From the NCBI GenBank assembly GCA_001566295.1, contig KQ964254.1, forward strand, positions 744,001-808,000: a DNA stretch of 64,000 bases. The letters are read 5' to 3'. The notes beneath the pieces are model-generated. The model had not been told where the DNA came from. It saw only the letters and a program-made list of their open reading frames with translations, and ran no database searches. How positions within the stretch are numbered: the first letter of the stretch is position 1; each line of letters starts with the position of its first letter. The translations under genes and the position numbers were made by a program. The stretch comes from Microdochium bolleyi. Taxonomy: Eukaryota; Ascomycota; Sordariomycetes; Xylariales; Microdochiaceae. Of the stretch, positions 1 through 11,258 are shown piece after piece.

Positions 1-1321
1 CCGTCAGTGATGCGACAGGCACGTGCAATGAGCAAGACCATTTGGCTGCCCTGCACGCTCTACGGATGTTTGGCGGCACGGCGTCGACGGCAGAAGTGAT
101 TGAAGCTTTGCAAAAGTCCTAGACCATAGATGGAGGACAGGAACCGGGCCAAAGAGGCTCTAGATTCTAGTCTGAAAAGGTTACGAGCAATGCTGTGAAG
201 CGTACGACAACGAGTAATCAGGAGTGGCTATCTAGACTCCAGTGCAAGTGTTACTTCCGAGGATAAACCACCTTCCCCCTTACGAATGCTAGGTCATTGC
301 GTGATTGTATAGTGATAACAACAAACGACCGGGCGAATGACCAACACCCGGCGATGTCTTACATGGAGAGCATACTAGGTGCCGCCGTGTGACCGGTTCA
401 CTCACCAGCATGACTGCGCCCTGTGGCGGTTCTTGCCTTCGCATCTGGACCGGGCTGTGGGGTCTCCTCCTTGGCGTTGAGGCTCAGGACCCTGGATCGG
501 CGAGGTGGGCTCACAGCACTTCGGAAACCGGCCTGAAGGGTGGCAGGCAATTACGCACGCCAAGCCATGTCAATATGGCACACCCATATCGTACATAGCC
601 CACGGGCGAGACAAGATGAGTTGCTCTTTCGGAGTCCTCTGTCCGAGGCAGCCTCGAGATCTACACGCTTGGTGGCTGGGATGCTAGCCTTATGATCGTT
701 CGGCTGACAATATGATGTCTCTCACAGCTTCTGTATCAGAGGGTAAGTCTGTCTTCCTGGGCTCCAGGTAGAATAACTTCCCGGCACTCTCGCTCTCAAA
801 GTACATTCGATGAATTGAACCACTTCTCATCACACCGTCTCTCCACTCGCCAGCCTGCTCTCAGCCTTGTTATTCCGTGCTCTAGTCCCCTTCATCGACA
901 TTATTCAACTAGTCAAGCCCGGGCCCAATTCTTGGCGGCCAGAGATATCATCCACCCTTGATCCACAGCCTTGCCACCCAGTCGGCATGTCCGAGGCAGG
1001 GTCTTCTCCACACAACATGTCATCGCCCCCAGATCTCTAAGAGGGACCGGAACGCTCCACGTTGGGGCTGTGAAGCTCAGCCATAGCGTGTACGAGTACA
1101 TAGCGTAGCTATATCTACCGCGTTGTCAATATTCTAGTCGAAGATATATAGAACGGTCTCGCGCACCTGATTTCCAACTGGCCGACTGATCACAACACCC
1201 CGAAGACAGCAAGACACACATTTTCTCTATCGAGTGGAAATAGAACAACCCACTCGAGCTATACAAAACCAAAAACACATAGCGGCCCACACGCTACATA
1301 TCACAAACCGGCCCCAAAGAG
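1..1321. other. Intergenic, no gene recognised
   Basis: Only short, mutually overlapping open frames without recognisable motifs are present on either strand. The last 150 bases before the next start are A/C-rich and resemble a fungal 5' leader. No RNA gene or repeat was seen. Confidence 0.5.
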
Positions 1322-1449
1322 ATGCCAGCACATACCACCAGCGCCGATGGCACCGACACCAGCAGCACGATGAGCACGGGGGAGGCCCCTGGCCTCGAGC
1401 TCCCCACCTACGAGATGCTACATCCCCATGGACACGTCGATTCGCAGCC

Positions 1450-1494
<45 letters not shown>

Positions 1495-2008
1495 ACAGCA
1501 CCAACCACTGCTCGCCTTGCCATCACTAGGCCGGACAGCAACAGCCACACAGCACCACTACACCAGACGCAGCAAGAGCGCCGAGAGCAGGCGTGACCCG
1601 CACAGCACAGCCAGCAAGACGGAGCAGCAGCACCGCCAGACATCCACTCCTCCTTTCCAAAATAAGCACGGCCTCGGCGTTGCCACTGCCTCCTCCTCCT
1701 TTTCCTCCTCTGACAAACACGGCGCATCCGACTCCGACTCCGCCTCAGACTACGAACCCGACAAGTCCGGCGGCGATGAGAGCGGCAGTGGCAGGAGTAG
1801 GAAGAGGATATCGCGCCTCCGCTCCCGGTACATATCCGCCCTGCGCCGCGACCGCGACCGCCGGGAGCAGCGCGTGCAGCACGTCTCGGGCGCCGAGGCG
1901 GAGCGGATCACGGGGCTCGCGGGGCGCCGGGCCGCGCAGGCCGCGCGGTATCCCGACGGGAAGGACCGGATCGGTGGGTACGTGCCCGAGACGTACGGGC
2001 CTGTTTGA
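1322..2008 (+). CDS. Hypothetical protein with poly-Q tract and basic C-terminus
   Basis: Single-exon frame of 228 residues; function not recognised. A second in-frame ATG at 1370 is an equally possible start. An uninterrupted run of 14 CAG codons (1451-1492) encodes Gln14 near residues 44-57. It is followed by a Ser-rich, polar middle with the acidic patch SDSDSASDYEPDKSGGDE, then an Arg-rich helical segment (about 158-210) and a tail ending RIGGYVPETYGPV. The combination of low-complexity N-terminus and charged C-terminal helix suggests a nuclear or RNA-associated protein, but this is only inference. Other frames across the CAG run are also open (poly-A and poly-S readings), which weakens the coding argument. 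The non-repetitive C-terminal segment is the best support for this frame. It converges with the P450 gene downstream. Confidence 0.6.
1451..1492 (+). repeat. (CAG)14 trinucleotide microsatellite
   Basis: Fourteen perfect tandem CAG triplets inside the hypothetical poly-Q gene. They are read as glutamine in the assigned frame. Such tracts commonly vary in length between strains. Confidence 0.97.
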
Positions 2009-2362
2009 GAGGGAAGTTTTGGTAGCATTCTTTTGTACACCACACCATTGCCGAGGAAAATATGGAGTAGCAGAAGGGGGGACAGAAGGGTTTGATGTCG
2101 TGGGAAAGCTCCTTCGGCGCCAGAGGAGTTGGGGGATGCACTTGGATCTCATGATGGAGAAGACCTTATATTCTGAGGTGGAAACAGGACCTTTTCGGAG
2201 AATAGTTTTCAGCTTGCACATTGTCTGTATGAGCGATATATCAAAATGGCGAGGGCTTTTCTGGCTGCTTCCGACCAATAATGCATATTTACAATGGTAT
2301 TGGCTTGACTCATGAAGCTTCGGTCCCAGTGTTTGTGACACTCCCAGACTCCGTCGGTACTG
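2009..2362. other. Convergent 3' intergenic region
   Basis: About 350 bases between the stop codons of the poly-Q gene and the P450 gene. It should hold the two 3' UTRs. No specific terminator or gene was recognised. Confidence 0.5.
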
Positions 2363-4172
2363 TCAACCCTTTAGCCTCACGTAGCAAGGCAACCCCCCCT
2401 CCATCGGCAAAGTAAGGCTGCTCCCGCTGATTCGCTCCTTGGTGAGCTCGAACGCCGGCGCGAAGTCAAATTTCTCCATTAGACTCGGGATGATCTGCGC
2501 CGCCATGAGCTCGGCCATCTTCTTGCCCAGGCAGAGCCGCTGGCCGCCGTTGAAGACGGGGAACTCGGCGGCGGGTCTAGTTTTGAGCGTGAGTCTTCTT
2601 CTTCTAGTGGGTGCGGCATTGGTGGCCGCGGGAGCCGCGGCAGTGTCGTCGTCGCTGCCTTCGTCCTGTACAAGCCAGCGTTCGGGGCGGAAGCTGTCGA
2701 CGTCCGGGCCCCATATTGCTTGGGACCGGTTCATAGCCCAAGGTGACCAGAATACGATCGTGCCTGATGGAAGGAAGGTGCCGTCCGGCAGGGTGGCTTC
2801 GCGGACACTCTGCTTGAGCTCGAAAGGGATGGGCGGGTACAGTCGCAGGCCCTCGTAGAAGACGGCCATCGTGTAAGGGAGAGATGTCGGCGTGAAGAGC
2901 TCGGCTGCAGCGGTTGCGCCAGCATTGCTCTCGTTATTGTCGTCCTCATCCGGCTGCGTCAGCTTCTCGTGCTGCAAGCTCGGACCGGGCGGTCTGATGT
3001 TATCTGTGGCCACGCTGGCCCTGACCTGCCGGACTTCTTCGAGAATCTGGGCTGTGGCTGTGTCGTGTTTCATGAGCAGGTATATGGTCCAGGTCAGCGC
3101 CTGGGCCACCGTGTCCCTCCCTGCAGAGAGGTAGTTGAGCGCCGCGTCCGCAACGAGCTTCTTGTCCTCGCCGAGCGTGTCAAGGAGCGAGTATATCAGA
3201 CTGCCGGATATCTCATCGAGGTTGGCACCTGAAGGCATGGAGCGCGAGACTGCGTTCTGTGGTTTATCGTTGACGATGCCTTGCTGGTGCCGCTTTCGTA
3301 GAGCGTGCTCTACAATGCCTTGCCCGACCGACTGTATGCTCCGTAGTGACTGTCGAAACTTGGTACCCGTAAGCGCCTCGGTCACGAACCACAATGGGTT
3401 CTGGAACCGCTCCTGTGTGAAGCCTGACGCATGCTCGAAGGCCGCGGTAAACTCGTCGCCCGAGTGCATCTCCATGTCGTAAGCCATCTTGCCCATTATC
3501 TGGCTCGTGATCTCGTGGAAGACCTCTTGAAGGTTGACAACCTTTCCGCCTTTCCAGACTTCGCCATCAGAGGATTCTGCTGCATCGAGCTCTAGCTTCC
3601 TGATGGCGTCGCCAAGATACCGGGGCAGAGCCACGTTGTTGAGCACTTTTAGATTATCGGCGCTAAGAAAATGCAAGCCTGCCTTGCGCTGCGCCTTCCA
3701 CAGATCGCCGTCGACATTGATGATGCCAGACCCGAAGAGGTCCCAGGAGATGCGCCGGAAGAGATCCCCCTTGCGGAAGATGGCTTCGTTCTTGAAGACG
3801 TAGTCGAGGTTGGCTGGGTCGTTGATGACAATCCCGGGAGGCAGTGTTGGCACTGAGATCTCAAAGGTCTCGAGACCAAAGTGCTGCTCACAGCGCGAGA
3901 ACCAGTTGAAGAGCTTGTGCCGAGCTTGGAGGAAGACGATACCGTTCCCAACCAGCGGGAGTGTGTCTTGTGGTTTTCTGCGGGTGCCATGGTTAGTAAT
4001 GTGTAGAAGAAAAAGACTACAATGCGACTTTGATTTCTCACCTGAGGGGGCTCCCATTGCGCACAATTCGTGGCTGACGCAGGGCACGAAAGGACACCAG
4101 CGCAATGAGAACAACGGCGAGGGTTGCGAGAGCGGCAGGGCTGCCTCCGAGCAGTGGTCCTAGAAGAGCCAT
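2363..4172 (-). CDS. Cytochrome P450 monooxygenase, membrane anchored (CYP86/CYP52-like)
   Basis: Two exons, 4172..4042 and 3977..2363, with a 64-nt intron (GTGAG...GCAG), give 581 residues, a normal P450 length. The N-terminus holds one hydrophobic anchor (about residues 7-32), placing the enzyme on the ER membrane facing the cytosol. All P450 hallmarks are present: I-helix AGRDT, the ExxR motif within EGLRLYPP, and the cysteine heme ligand in FNGGQRLCLGKKMAE. The substrate-recognition core (LFGSGIINVDGDLWKAQRKA and ERFQNPLWFVTEALTG) resembles the CYP52/CYP86/CYP94 group of fatty-acid and alkane omega-hydroxylases, so fatty-acyl oxidation is the most likely chemistry. That is inference from family resemblance. 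A low-complexity Ala/Thr-rich insert before the heme motif (DDDTAAAPAATNAAP) looks like a surface loop. No adjacent reductase or biosynthetic backbone gene is present. Confidence 0.93.
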
Positions 4173-4709
4173 GGCAGCAGTCTCGAGGCGCAGGCAAGAT
4201 GACTGCAGGTCATGGGAGAATCAGGCTGGCTCGAGAGACATGGTGAAGCCGCATTCGCAAGCCATATACGAAGGCCGTGAGGGTACCTCGGAGTCGAGAG
4301 GGTGGACATGCCATGGTGGTGCAGTGCTCCGTATCCCGTCACCCCCGCCGAAACACGCCAACGTCACGGCGACGCAAGGGACCGCAGGCGCGCTCCTGGC
4401 TCCTGGAAGGCCCCTCCCAGCGGGGCGGGGCCTGCCGTGCCTGCCGTTGTGCACAGCGCCAGAATTGCCGGTAGTGGACATTCACATGGCAACCCTGGGA
4501 GGCTCCAATGACCTCACCACTACGAGCTCTGCCCCTGGTGCTCGACAAAAGCTACACTCCTGAGACAAAAGTCAATCCGACAGGTCTGCCCATTCGGAGG
4601 ACCGTTCACGACCTCCATCTCTCATCCTCATCCTCATCTCCCAGGCCGCCTGCATCCTCTAGTCCCTTCTTCGCCGTCCAACTCCCATACAGCAGCCACC
4701 GCCGTCGCA
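4173..4709. promoter_or_regulatory. Shared divergent promoter region
   Basis: Roughly 540 bases separate the starts of the minus-strand P450 and the plus-strand methyltransferase-like gene, so both promoters must lie here. A pyrimidine-rich tract (CTCATCCTCATCCTCATCTC) just before the plus-strand start is typical of fungal core promoters. No defined regulator site was identified. Confidence 0.45.
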
Positions 4710-6203
4710 ATGGCCCACCACCAGCGCCCGCAGCAACCCCTGCTGCCGCGCATGTTCCTCTTCGAGATCAACGATCAGCCCTGGTTTGTTCCCCAATTCC
4801 CCAATTCGTCACGAATGTTGCAGTCATTCAGCTGCTGACCACTGCCTCATGCGAACAATAGGTTCCCCTCGTTTCTCCGCGCCCGCGTCCAGGCCGGCCT
4901 CACCCACGCTTGGACCGCCTATATCCCAGGCCTGCAGCCCTCCAGCCCAGCCGCCCTCGTCGCCGACACCCTCCTCCGTGTTGTCGGCCCAGACACCGTC
5001 CAGCGCTACACCTTCATCGACTTCTGCTCCGGCGCCGGTGGCCCAACCCCACACATTGAGCGCCAGCTCAACCGCAAGCTCCTACTGCGGGCCATCGAGA
5101 ACGGATCGAGTGGGAAGGGCAAGGACAAGCACCAGATCGAGGGCGACGGCAGCCATCATGATGGGCCTTCATACGCAGAGGTCGCCAAGCAGATCCCAAC
5201 ATCAGAGGTTTCGCCCAGGCACAAGGCAGAGGCACCCGCTGACAGCACCCAAGATGATGCGCCCTCCTACGCAGAGGCCGCCAAGCAGACATCAACAGCG
5301 GGGAGTTCGCCTAGCGGCAGCAACAAGCACGACGACCTAGGCATTAAGAACAGCGAGACTAGCGACAGCACCAAGGACGATGCGCCCTCGTATGCTGATG
5401 CTGCCAAGCAGATTTCGACAGACGAGATGTCTCCGTCTGCGAGTTCCTCCCACAAGAAAAAGCGTACCAACAAGAAGACAAAAAAGGCGAGCAACGGAGA
5501 GAAGAAGACACACAAGCAGGAGTCTTCTTCCTCGTCATCAGACAGCGAGGATGACGACCTCCCAGGCGTCGACTTCATCCTCACCGACATCCACCCGCAT
5601 CTATCCTCCTGGGAGGAGGCCGCACGCAGCAGCGCCCGCCTGCACTACGTCGCCAGCCCCGTCAATGCGGCGGCCGCGCCGCGCGACCTCGTATCGCACG
5701 CCACGTCGTCCAGCACCACAACCCATGCGGACAGCAGCAGCCGCAGCGGGCCCGTCCCCGGGCGCGATACGTTCCGCCTCTTCAGCCTCGCATTCCACCA
5801 TTTCGATGACCCGGCCGCCCGGTCTATCCTGCGCGACACGCTCGCCACATCCTCCGGGTTCGGCATCTTTGAGCTGCAGGAGCGCTCCCTGTCGAGCTTC
5901 GTGACGTGCCTCCTCTTTGGCGCGGGCGTCTTCCTCTTGGGCTTGCCATTGTACTGGTGGTCCCCGCTCACACTCTTCTTCGTGTACGCCGTGCCCCTGA
6001 TTCCCTTCGTGCTCGTGTTCGATGGGTTCGTCAGCAGCCTGCGCACCCGCACCCCGGGCGAGATCGAGGCGCTGCTCAAGTCGTGCGGGGACAAGGAGTT
6101 CGACGCGGCGGGACAGTGGGAGCTGCGCAGTGGCCGCGAGCGCTTCATGTGGCCGACGGGGCACATGAACTGGGTCATCTGCACAAAGAAGGAGGGAGAG
6201 TAG
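4710..6203 (+). CDS. Membrane-anchored methyltransferase-like conserved fungal protein
   Basis: Two exons (4710..4783, 4862..6203) join within the codon for Trp25 to read QPWFPSFLR; 471 residues. The N-terminal half carries TFIDFCSGAGGPTPHIE at about residue 75. This resembles the glycine-rich SAM-binding motif I of Rossmann methyltransferases. After a long disordered linker come VDFILTDIHPHLSSW, FSLAFHHFDDPAARSILRD and GFGIFELQER, which resemble the later strands of the same fold. Two membrane helices follow (about 369-415), with a cytosolic tail containing LRTRTPGEIEALL and ending in a Trp-rich segment. I recognise this as a conserved but uncharacterised Pezizomycotina family; the methyl acceptor is unknown. 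Oddity: the linker splits the fold and contains three copies of a PSYAE/DxAKQ motif followed by a Lys/Ser-rich tract. The exact activity is inference. Confidence 0.82.
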
Positions 6204-6902
6204 CCGCAACAGTAGGAGTAGCCATGAAGAACAGCTGGGCGGAGGATGGGATCTTCACTGCAGCTGACAGCCGGTGTCCAGCTAACAAGTGTCATAAGAT
6301 TCGGGACTTGGAATGGGGAAAAAGCCTAGCAAGCAGAAAACAGAGCTTCGCTGCATGAATCTTCATGTAACAAAATTAGAGCGAGGAACAAATTAACGGC
6401 CCCCCCCTCCGCACTTAGTGGTCTGCCAGAGGATGCCCGTGGCAAGCGATCTCGCGAGCACTGGCGTGTGTCGAAGTCGCCACCACGTTTCAGCTACGCG
6501 CGCGAGCGGGCGCAAGTCGTCATCAGTCAGTGCCGCGAGGTTTGCACTGTGAAAAGAATCATCAATGAAATGGTTCTCGGTTTAGTCGTTCTACTGTAGC
6601 TAGCTATGATTCGACAGGAGCAGCAGCAAAAGCAAGATCAGAGCCCACCGTCGTGGTCTGCGCATGCTGGAACGACAAGAGCGTCCACCAATGGGTCGGG
6701 TCCAAAGACAGAAGTTTAAAAGGATCGGCAGAAAACACAATGATAGGTATCCCAATTGTGCGCCATACAAACTCCCTCTGGTCCATGTGCCAGCCAGAGT
6801 TATACCCAGAATATCAAAGCAAGAAGGAGGCAGTCGTGGAAGGGAAGTCGTCAAGGGCATGCGTGTTGAAGCAGCAAAAATGCGTTATCGGGGAGTTCTT
6901 CA
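6204..6902. other. Convergent intergenic region
   Basis: About 700 bases between the stop of the methyltransferase-like gene and the last exon of the mitochondrial carrier. It contains a short C/G homopolymer-rich spot near 6400. Open frames around 6600-6930 have no family features and overlap the carrier's final exon. Nothing else supported. Confidence 0.45.
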
Positions 6903-7982
6903 TTATTTGGTGAGGAATCCGAGGTAGTCGGCAACGATGAGGGTGATCATGCTGCGTTGGAGGAAGAAATATTAGCAAGAACACATGGTTATGCTCAGGG
7001 GTGACGAAAGACAGAATGTCCAAACTTACGCATGCGGCGCGATGCGCACGTAGTACGTGGCGAAGCCCCGGTAGAACCTCAACGGACCCTCCTGCTTGGC
7101 GACCTTTGCGAAGCAGTCGGCCATGCTCTTGTACGGCATCTTGCCATCGGGGCCACGCTGCTGCTTCTGCAGCCGCGTCTTGACGAAGTCGAACGGCAGG
7201 CTGAGGAAGGAGGCGAAGAAGCCCGCAATGGCGCTTGCGGTGAGGGTCTGTGTCTGCGAGCTCAGGGTAGTGTGCTGCTTGAGCTGGACCTTGGCCTCTG
7301 AGAAGAAGGCGAGCTGGCCGAGGTTGAGAGCCATGGCGCGCACGACGGTAGGGGCAGCACCGGACCAGAGAGCAGTGACGCCCTCGCCCTTGACGATGGT
7401 CACGAGGGCGTCCACGACGGACTTGTAGTTTTTGCGTTGCTCAAGGGGCTTGAGGCCATCCGCTTGCATGCGGATTAGGGCCAGGTCGGCAGGGTTGCCG
7501 ATGAAGGCGGCGATACCACCGGCAGCAAGTCCAGCGGTGGCCCGCTCCTTGAACCCTATCTGTGTTCCCTTTTCCTGGGCACGAGCCTTGAGGGAGTTCA
7601 TGAAGGTGTCAAAAAAGCCCAGTCTTGCCGTGGTGTAGACAGCCTGCCGGAGAAGGCCGGCCGACAGCCCAGTGTAGAGGTCAAGGATCTTCCCCTTGGC
7701 CACGATGTCTCTAGCAATGCCGAACGGCGATGGCTTCGGCCCTGAGGACACGCCTTCGCCGGCAAGCTGGAGGCGGACCTTGATCATGTCGACAGGCTGG
7801 ATACAGGTGGTAGCAATCATGCCGGCGGCACCACCGTTGATGAAGGGGAGGGCTGCCCTCATCAAGGGTGTGTGGAGGAAATCATTTCTGACAGCGGCAA
7901 CAGTTTCGGTGCCCTGCTTGGCAAGGTTCTGTGACTTGCTGCGGGCAGCTTCGGCAGCCTGCTTGATTGTGTTGGAGCTCAT
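6903..7982 (-). CDS. Mitochondrial 2-oxoglutarate/malate carrier (SLC25 family)
   Basis: Two exons, 7982..7030 and 6951..6903, separated by a 78-nt intron, give 333 residues. The short last exon restores the expected ending MITLIVADYLGFLTK. Three SLC25 repeats are visible with their signature motifs QPVDMIKVRLQ, NPADLALIRMQADG and LPFDFVKTRLQKQ. The N-terminal 40 residues form a polar extension. The RMQADG sequence and the overall pattern match the oxoglutarate/malate carrier branch, which exchanges cytosolic malate for matrix 2-oxoglutarate across the inner mitochondrial membrane (malate-aspartate shuttle, nitrogen assimilation). Substrate assignment comes from family resemblance. Three CCAAT boxes lie about 225-325 bp upstream, as often found for HAP-regulated mitochondrial genes. 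A dicarboxylate carrier is the closest alternative. Confidence 0.93.
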
Positions 7983-8207
7983 GTTGGCTGGGTTGGCTAA
8001 GGCTGTTTGATGGGTTGTGATGTGTTGTCAAGGCCACCCGTCTACTTCGGCCGGAGATGGGAAACCAGCCACCTATATGCGCAGCAAGACCCAAGATCAG
8101 CCATGACATGTCCGAGACGAGATGAGCTCGGGCTTTTGACTCTGGGCCGCAGAGAGCGAGGGTGTCAAACACGTTGGGAGCCGCATCGAGGTGATGTAGA
8201 ACACGCC

Positions 8208-8305
8208 ATTGGTCAGTCGCAGGACCGAGACCATTGGCGCCCAGCCCGCGACTGTGCGAGCTGGCAAAGCTCCCTGCGCCCGGACAATCCAGGCTTCGCC
8301 ATTGG
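8208..8305 (-). promoter_or_regulatory. Cluster of three CCAATGG boxes upstream of the oxoglutarate carrier
   Basis: CCAATGG occurs three times on the coding strand of the carrier gene, with the CCAAT cores at 8208-8212, 8233-8237 and 8301-8305, all in the same orientation. In fungi CCAAT is bound by the HAP/CBC complex, which controls respiratory and iron-dependent genes. That these sites act on the carrier is inference. Confidence 0.5.
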
Positions 8306-11258
8306 TCGTCGGCACAGCGCTATGGACGTCGTGGACATGGGGAAGCTCTGGAACGGAGACTATCGCTGTGACTTGGCGCGGTCGGGGCCCGGAGCACCGG
8401 AGAAGGGGGGGTTGCATGGTGGGCCGGCCGTCGGGAGAGATAGGAAGAGTAGCAGAGTCGATGCCGCGACAGCGGAGCGGGCTGTGCGTCGGCTGGGCAG
8501 GAGGTGTGAGGTGGTGCCCAGGCGTCCGGGAATGCACGACGGCTTCAAGACGGCTCCGCTTGGATGCTTGAGTGCTTGGGGGTGGCCCACTGCGCCGGGA
8601 AGGGAGCCCCACCACGGGCAGCAGCCCAGGACCAGGGAGCCATGCCCGCAGCGGATGCGTTCCCAGTCGTGCATCTCGAGGGACCAGACGACCGGTGGGG
8701 CGTGTCACCTGGCCGGCGACGTCTGAAGGCCATGATATCGCCCGTTGGGGCAGTGTGTCAAGGGTTGAGGGACTGGAGAGAGCACACAACACTTACAGGC
8801 TTGGGGCTTGCGCGCGTCGTTGTTGAGCTACACACGTGCGAGAACGCTGGCTGTCTTGTGAAAGCCCCGCTTTTTGTGGAGGTGCCGGCCGACTCAATGT
8901 CTCTGCGCTCAACGGGATGTACGGACTCGGCTGCTCGACACGGCTTGTGGCAGAGACGAAGTGTAGATATATTGCGGCAGGTGTTGCGGTAGTCGGTCGT
9001 TGAGGGGCAGGTCAGTTCTCGTCGAGTCGGCAACCAAGTTCGGTCCGGCGCAAGGTGGATAGGTCAAGGCGCGACAGCTTGTTCGAGTGACGTTTCGGCG
9101 GCCAGTGGGTCTCGCGGGCGAGATGATAACGATGTAGGAGCAGCAAGACAGAGTAGGAGGATCGTTTCACGACACGAGGGATGAGTTTAGAGCGTGTCGA
9201 ACAACAGTTGTGCGAAGAAGAGGCACAGAGGAAAGAAGGAAGCTGCCAGCTCCAGCGCAGCCGAGGGCGAGTAGGGCGTTGGAGTCAATGAGATAAGCAG
9301 CGCTGTAATTAGTCCGGGGAAATCTCGTACAAAGCCGGTTTCGCAGGCTTCTGCCTCGACATCAAAGTTCAGCAGGGAGCCTGGAAGAGGGGGAAGGCGA
9401 GGACGCTGATCAGTCCAAGGCCGAACGATGACCGAAGGCGGGGAAGGCGCGGGCAGGCACGAGGAGCAGGAGCAGGAGAGCCTGAGAAGGAGGCAACGAC
9501 GGCGTCGAGGCAATTGGCTGGGTTGAAACCTTGCTAGGCACGAGCTCGGCGACTCGAGACGACTTCGCGGGGAAGATGGGTGCGGAGATGGACAGATAGC
9601 ACGTGAGCGTCAAGATGGCGAGGTCGAGTGGCCTGTGGGGACGGTGATGGCACGGATGAGCATGCCGGCGGCCCTGAAGGAGGACGAGGAGCATCCCCTC
9701 CAAGTTCGCCAGTGGGAGGAATACAAGCCGGGGTGCCCAGGCTGGCATCGCATCAGCTGCCGCGGCCAGCAGCGACGGCCACGACTTGATGGAGGCCATC
9801 GAGGATGTGAAGGCGACTTGGAGGTCTTGGTGTGCGGGGTCGAGCACACCACCATCTGGGGAAAGGCGGACTCGAGCGCCTGGCTGCTGATCTAGTGTGC
9901 CGCGTCCGGGCCAGCGAATGACCTGATGACAATTTGGAGTCGAGTTGGATCGGTCCGGGGCTGATTTGGCTGTGTTACGGTCGGCCACTCTCCGGTCGAG
10001 GCTGCAGCGCCGTGTCGTGTCGTGTCGCGTTGCGTTGCGTGCCCTCCATGCCGGCGTTTCGGTCTGCGGGAATTAGTGGTCGCTCGTGGCCTCTGCCGTT
10101 GTGTTCGCGCCTCGATCAATTATTGTCGACAGATTGCGAGGCTATGACGGCATCGGCCCATGCAGCACTCCTCTCAAGGCTGTTGAGAGACTCCTCGAGG
10201 CTCCAGCCAGCCCTGGAAATCTCTCGAGGCAGCTGCGACCCGCCCCAAACAAGCTCCGCCCCACCTGCCCGCGCGGGCGGGGCACTCCCCGGTCAGCCCA
10301 ACCCACCTGGCCAGCCCTGGCCGCACCTGCGCCAGCCAGCACATGCAGTTCTCCTAATGGGCACGTCACTCGTTCATCTCGATGTCTCGTTTCTTCAGTG
10401 TTATGTATCAACATCACTGAAAGCACCGCACCCTCCACGGCGGTCGCCGGACTCTCAACTCTGCCGTATGCAGGCACGGAGCACCCGGCAAAAGCCCCCG
10501 CCAACTGCTTCAGCTCATGTTTGGTTTGTGGGGACTCAGGAACGCACGAACTCACCGTCGATATTGACTTAGCCACCAATACGGCGTGCAAGTGGAGGAC
10601 GACCCCTGAGCAACAGCACCCAACTTCGACAACGATTAGGCCGACAGCCTGCAATGTGCACCTCTGAGGTGTTTCTGACAACCCTGTCTGCGCGGCCACT
10701 GGAATATTAGAGGCTGAGAGTGGTTCTCAGGGTTTCCGACAAGCGGGGCAACTCGGCTCGGAAACCGGGCTGGATCGGCTCCACGCAGGTCTCCGGCCGA
10801 CATCGTCAACTCCCGCAAAGACTACCCGTGCGCGAGAGACACGACGAGACAGGACGAAGTGCATGGCACTTTGTAAGTCAGGGCAGGCGTGTCAGGTCCG
10901 TGCAGTCTGTCCCGATCCCTGCCGATACAAAATCCCCGGCGCTACCGCCGCCGCGCCGGCGATACTTCGACCTCATCTCGCTTGGCAAGGGTCGTTCTCC
11001 GTGTACCGCCGAGCTCATCGCCGCAGCTAGATGGGCCTGCATGGCGACGTCTCCTTGCAGAATCACATACAGGCGATGACAGGATCGCTGCAGCAACATC
11101 AATCGCGTCGTAGAGATCCACCCGAAAAACGCGCAAGTCCAGAAGCACGGGTTAACATATTTGCCTCTATGAATTGCCGGTCATCTATGCATGTGGATAC
11201 CGGGAGCACGCCCAGTCACAGTGTGCGTATTTACGACTTATCGGCCCCGTTTCCAGCT
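8306..11258. other. Long gene-poor stretch
   Basis: About 3 kb with many overlapping open frames on both strands (for example 8097-8792, 9410-9988 and 10086-10667). None shows a conserved domain, a credible exon structure or an unambiguous frame. A short GTGTC/GTTGC-rich repeat patch lies near 10015-10045. No transposase or reverse-transcriptase motif was seen. Confidence 0.45.

Noticed and set aside
1227..1727. Minus-strand frame with poly-Ala
   Set aside because: Created by the CAG repeat read on the opposite strand; nothing else supports it.
8097..8792. 231-codon minus-strand and overlapping plus-strand frames
   Set aside because: Several frames are open at once, Pro/Arg/Ser-rich translations lack motifs, and no splice structure improves them.
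9410..9988. 192-codon minus-strand frame with a hydrophobic segment
   Set aside because: Low-complexity translation without conserved features; overlaps other equally open frames.
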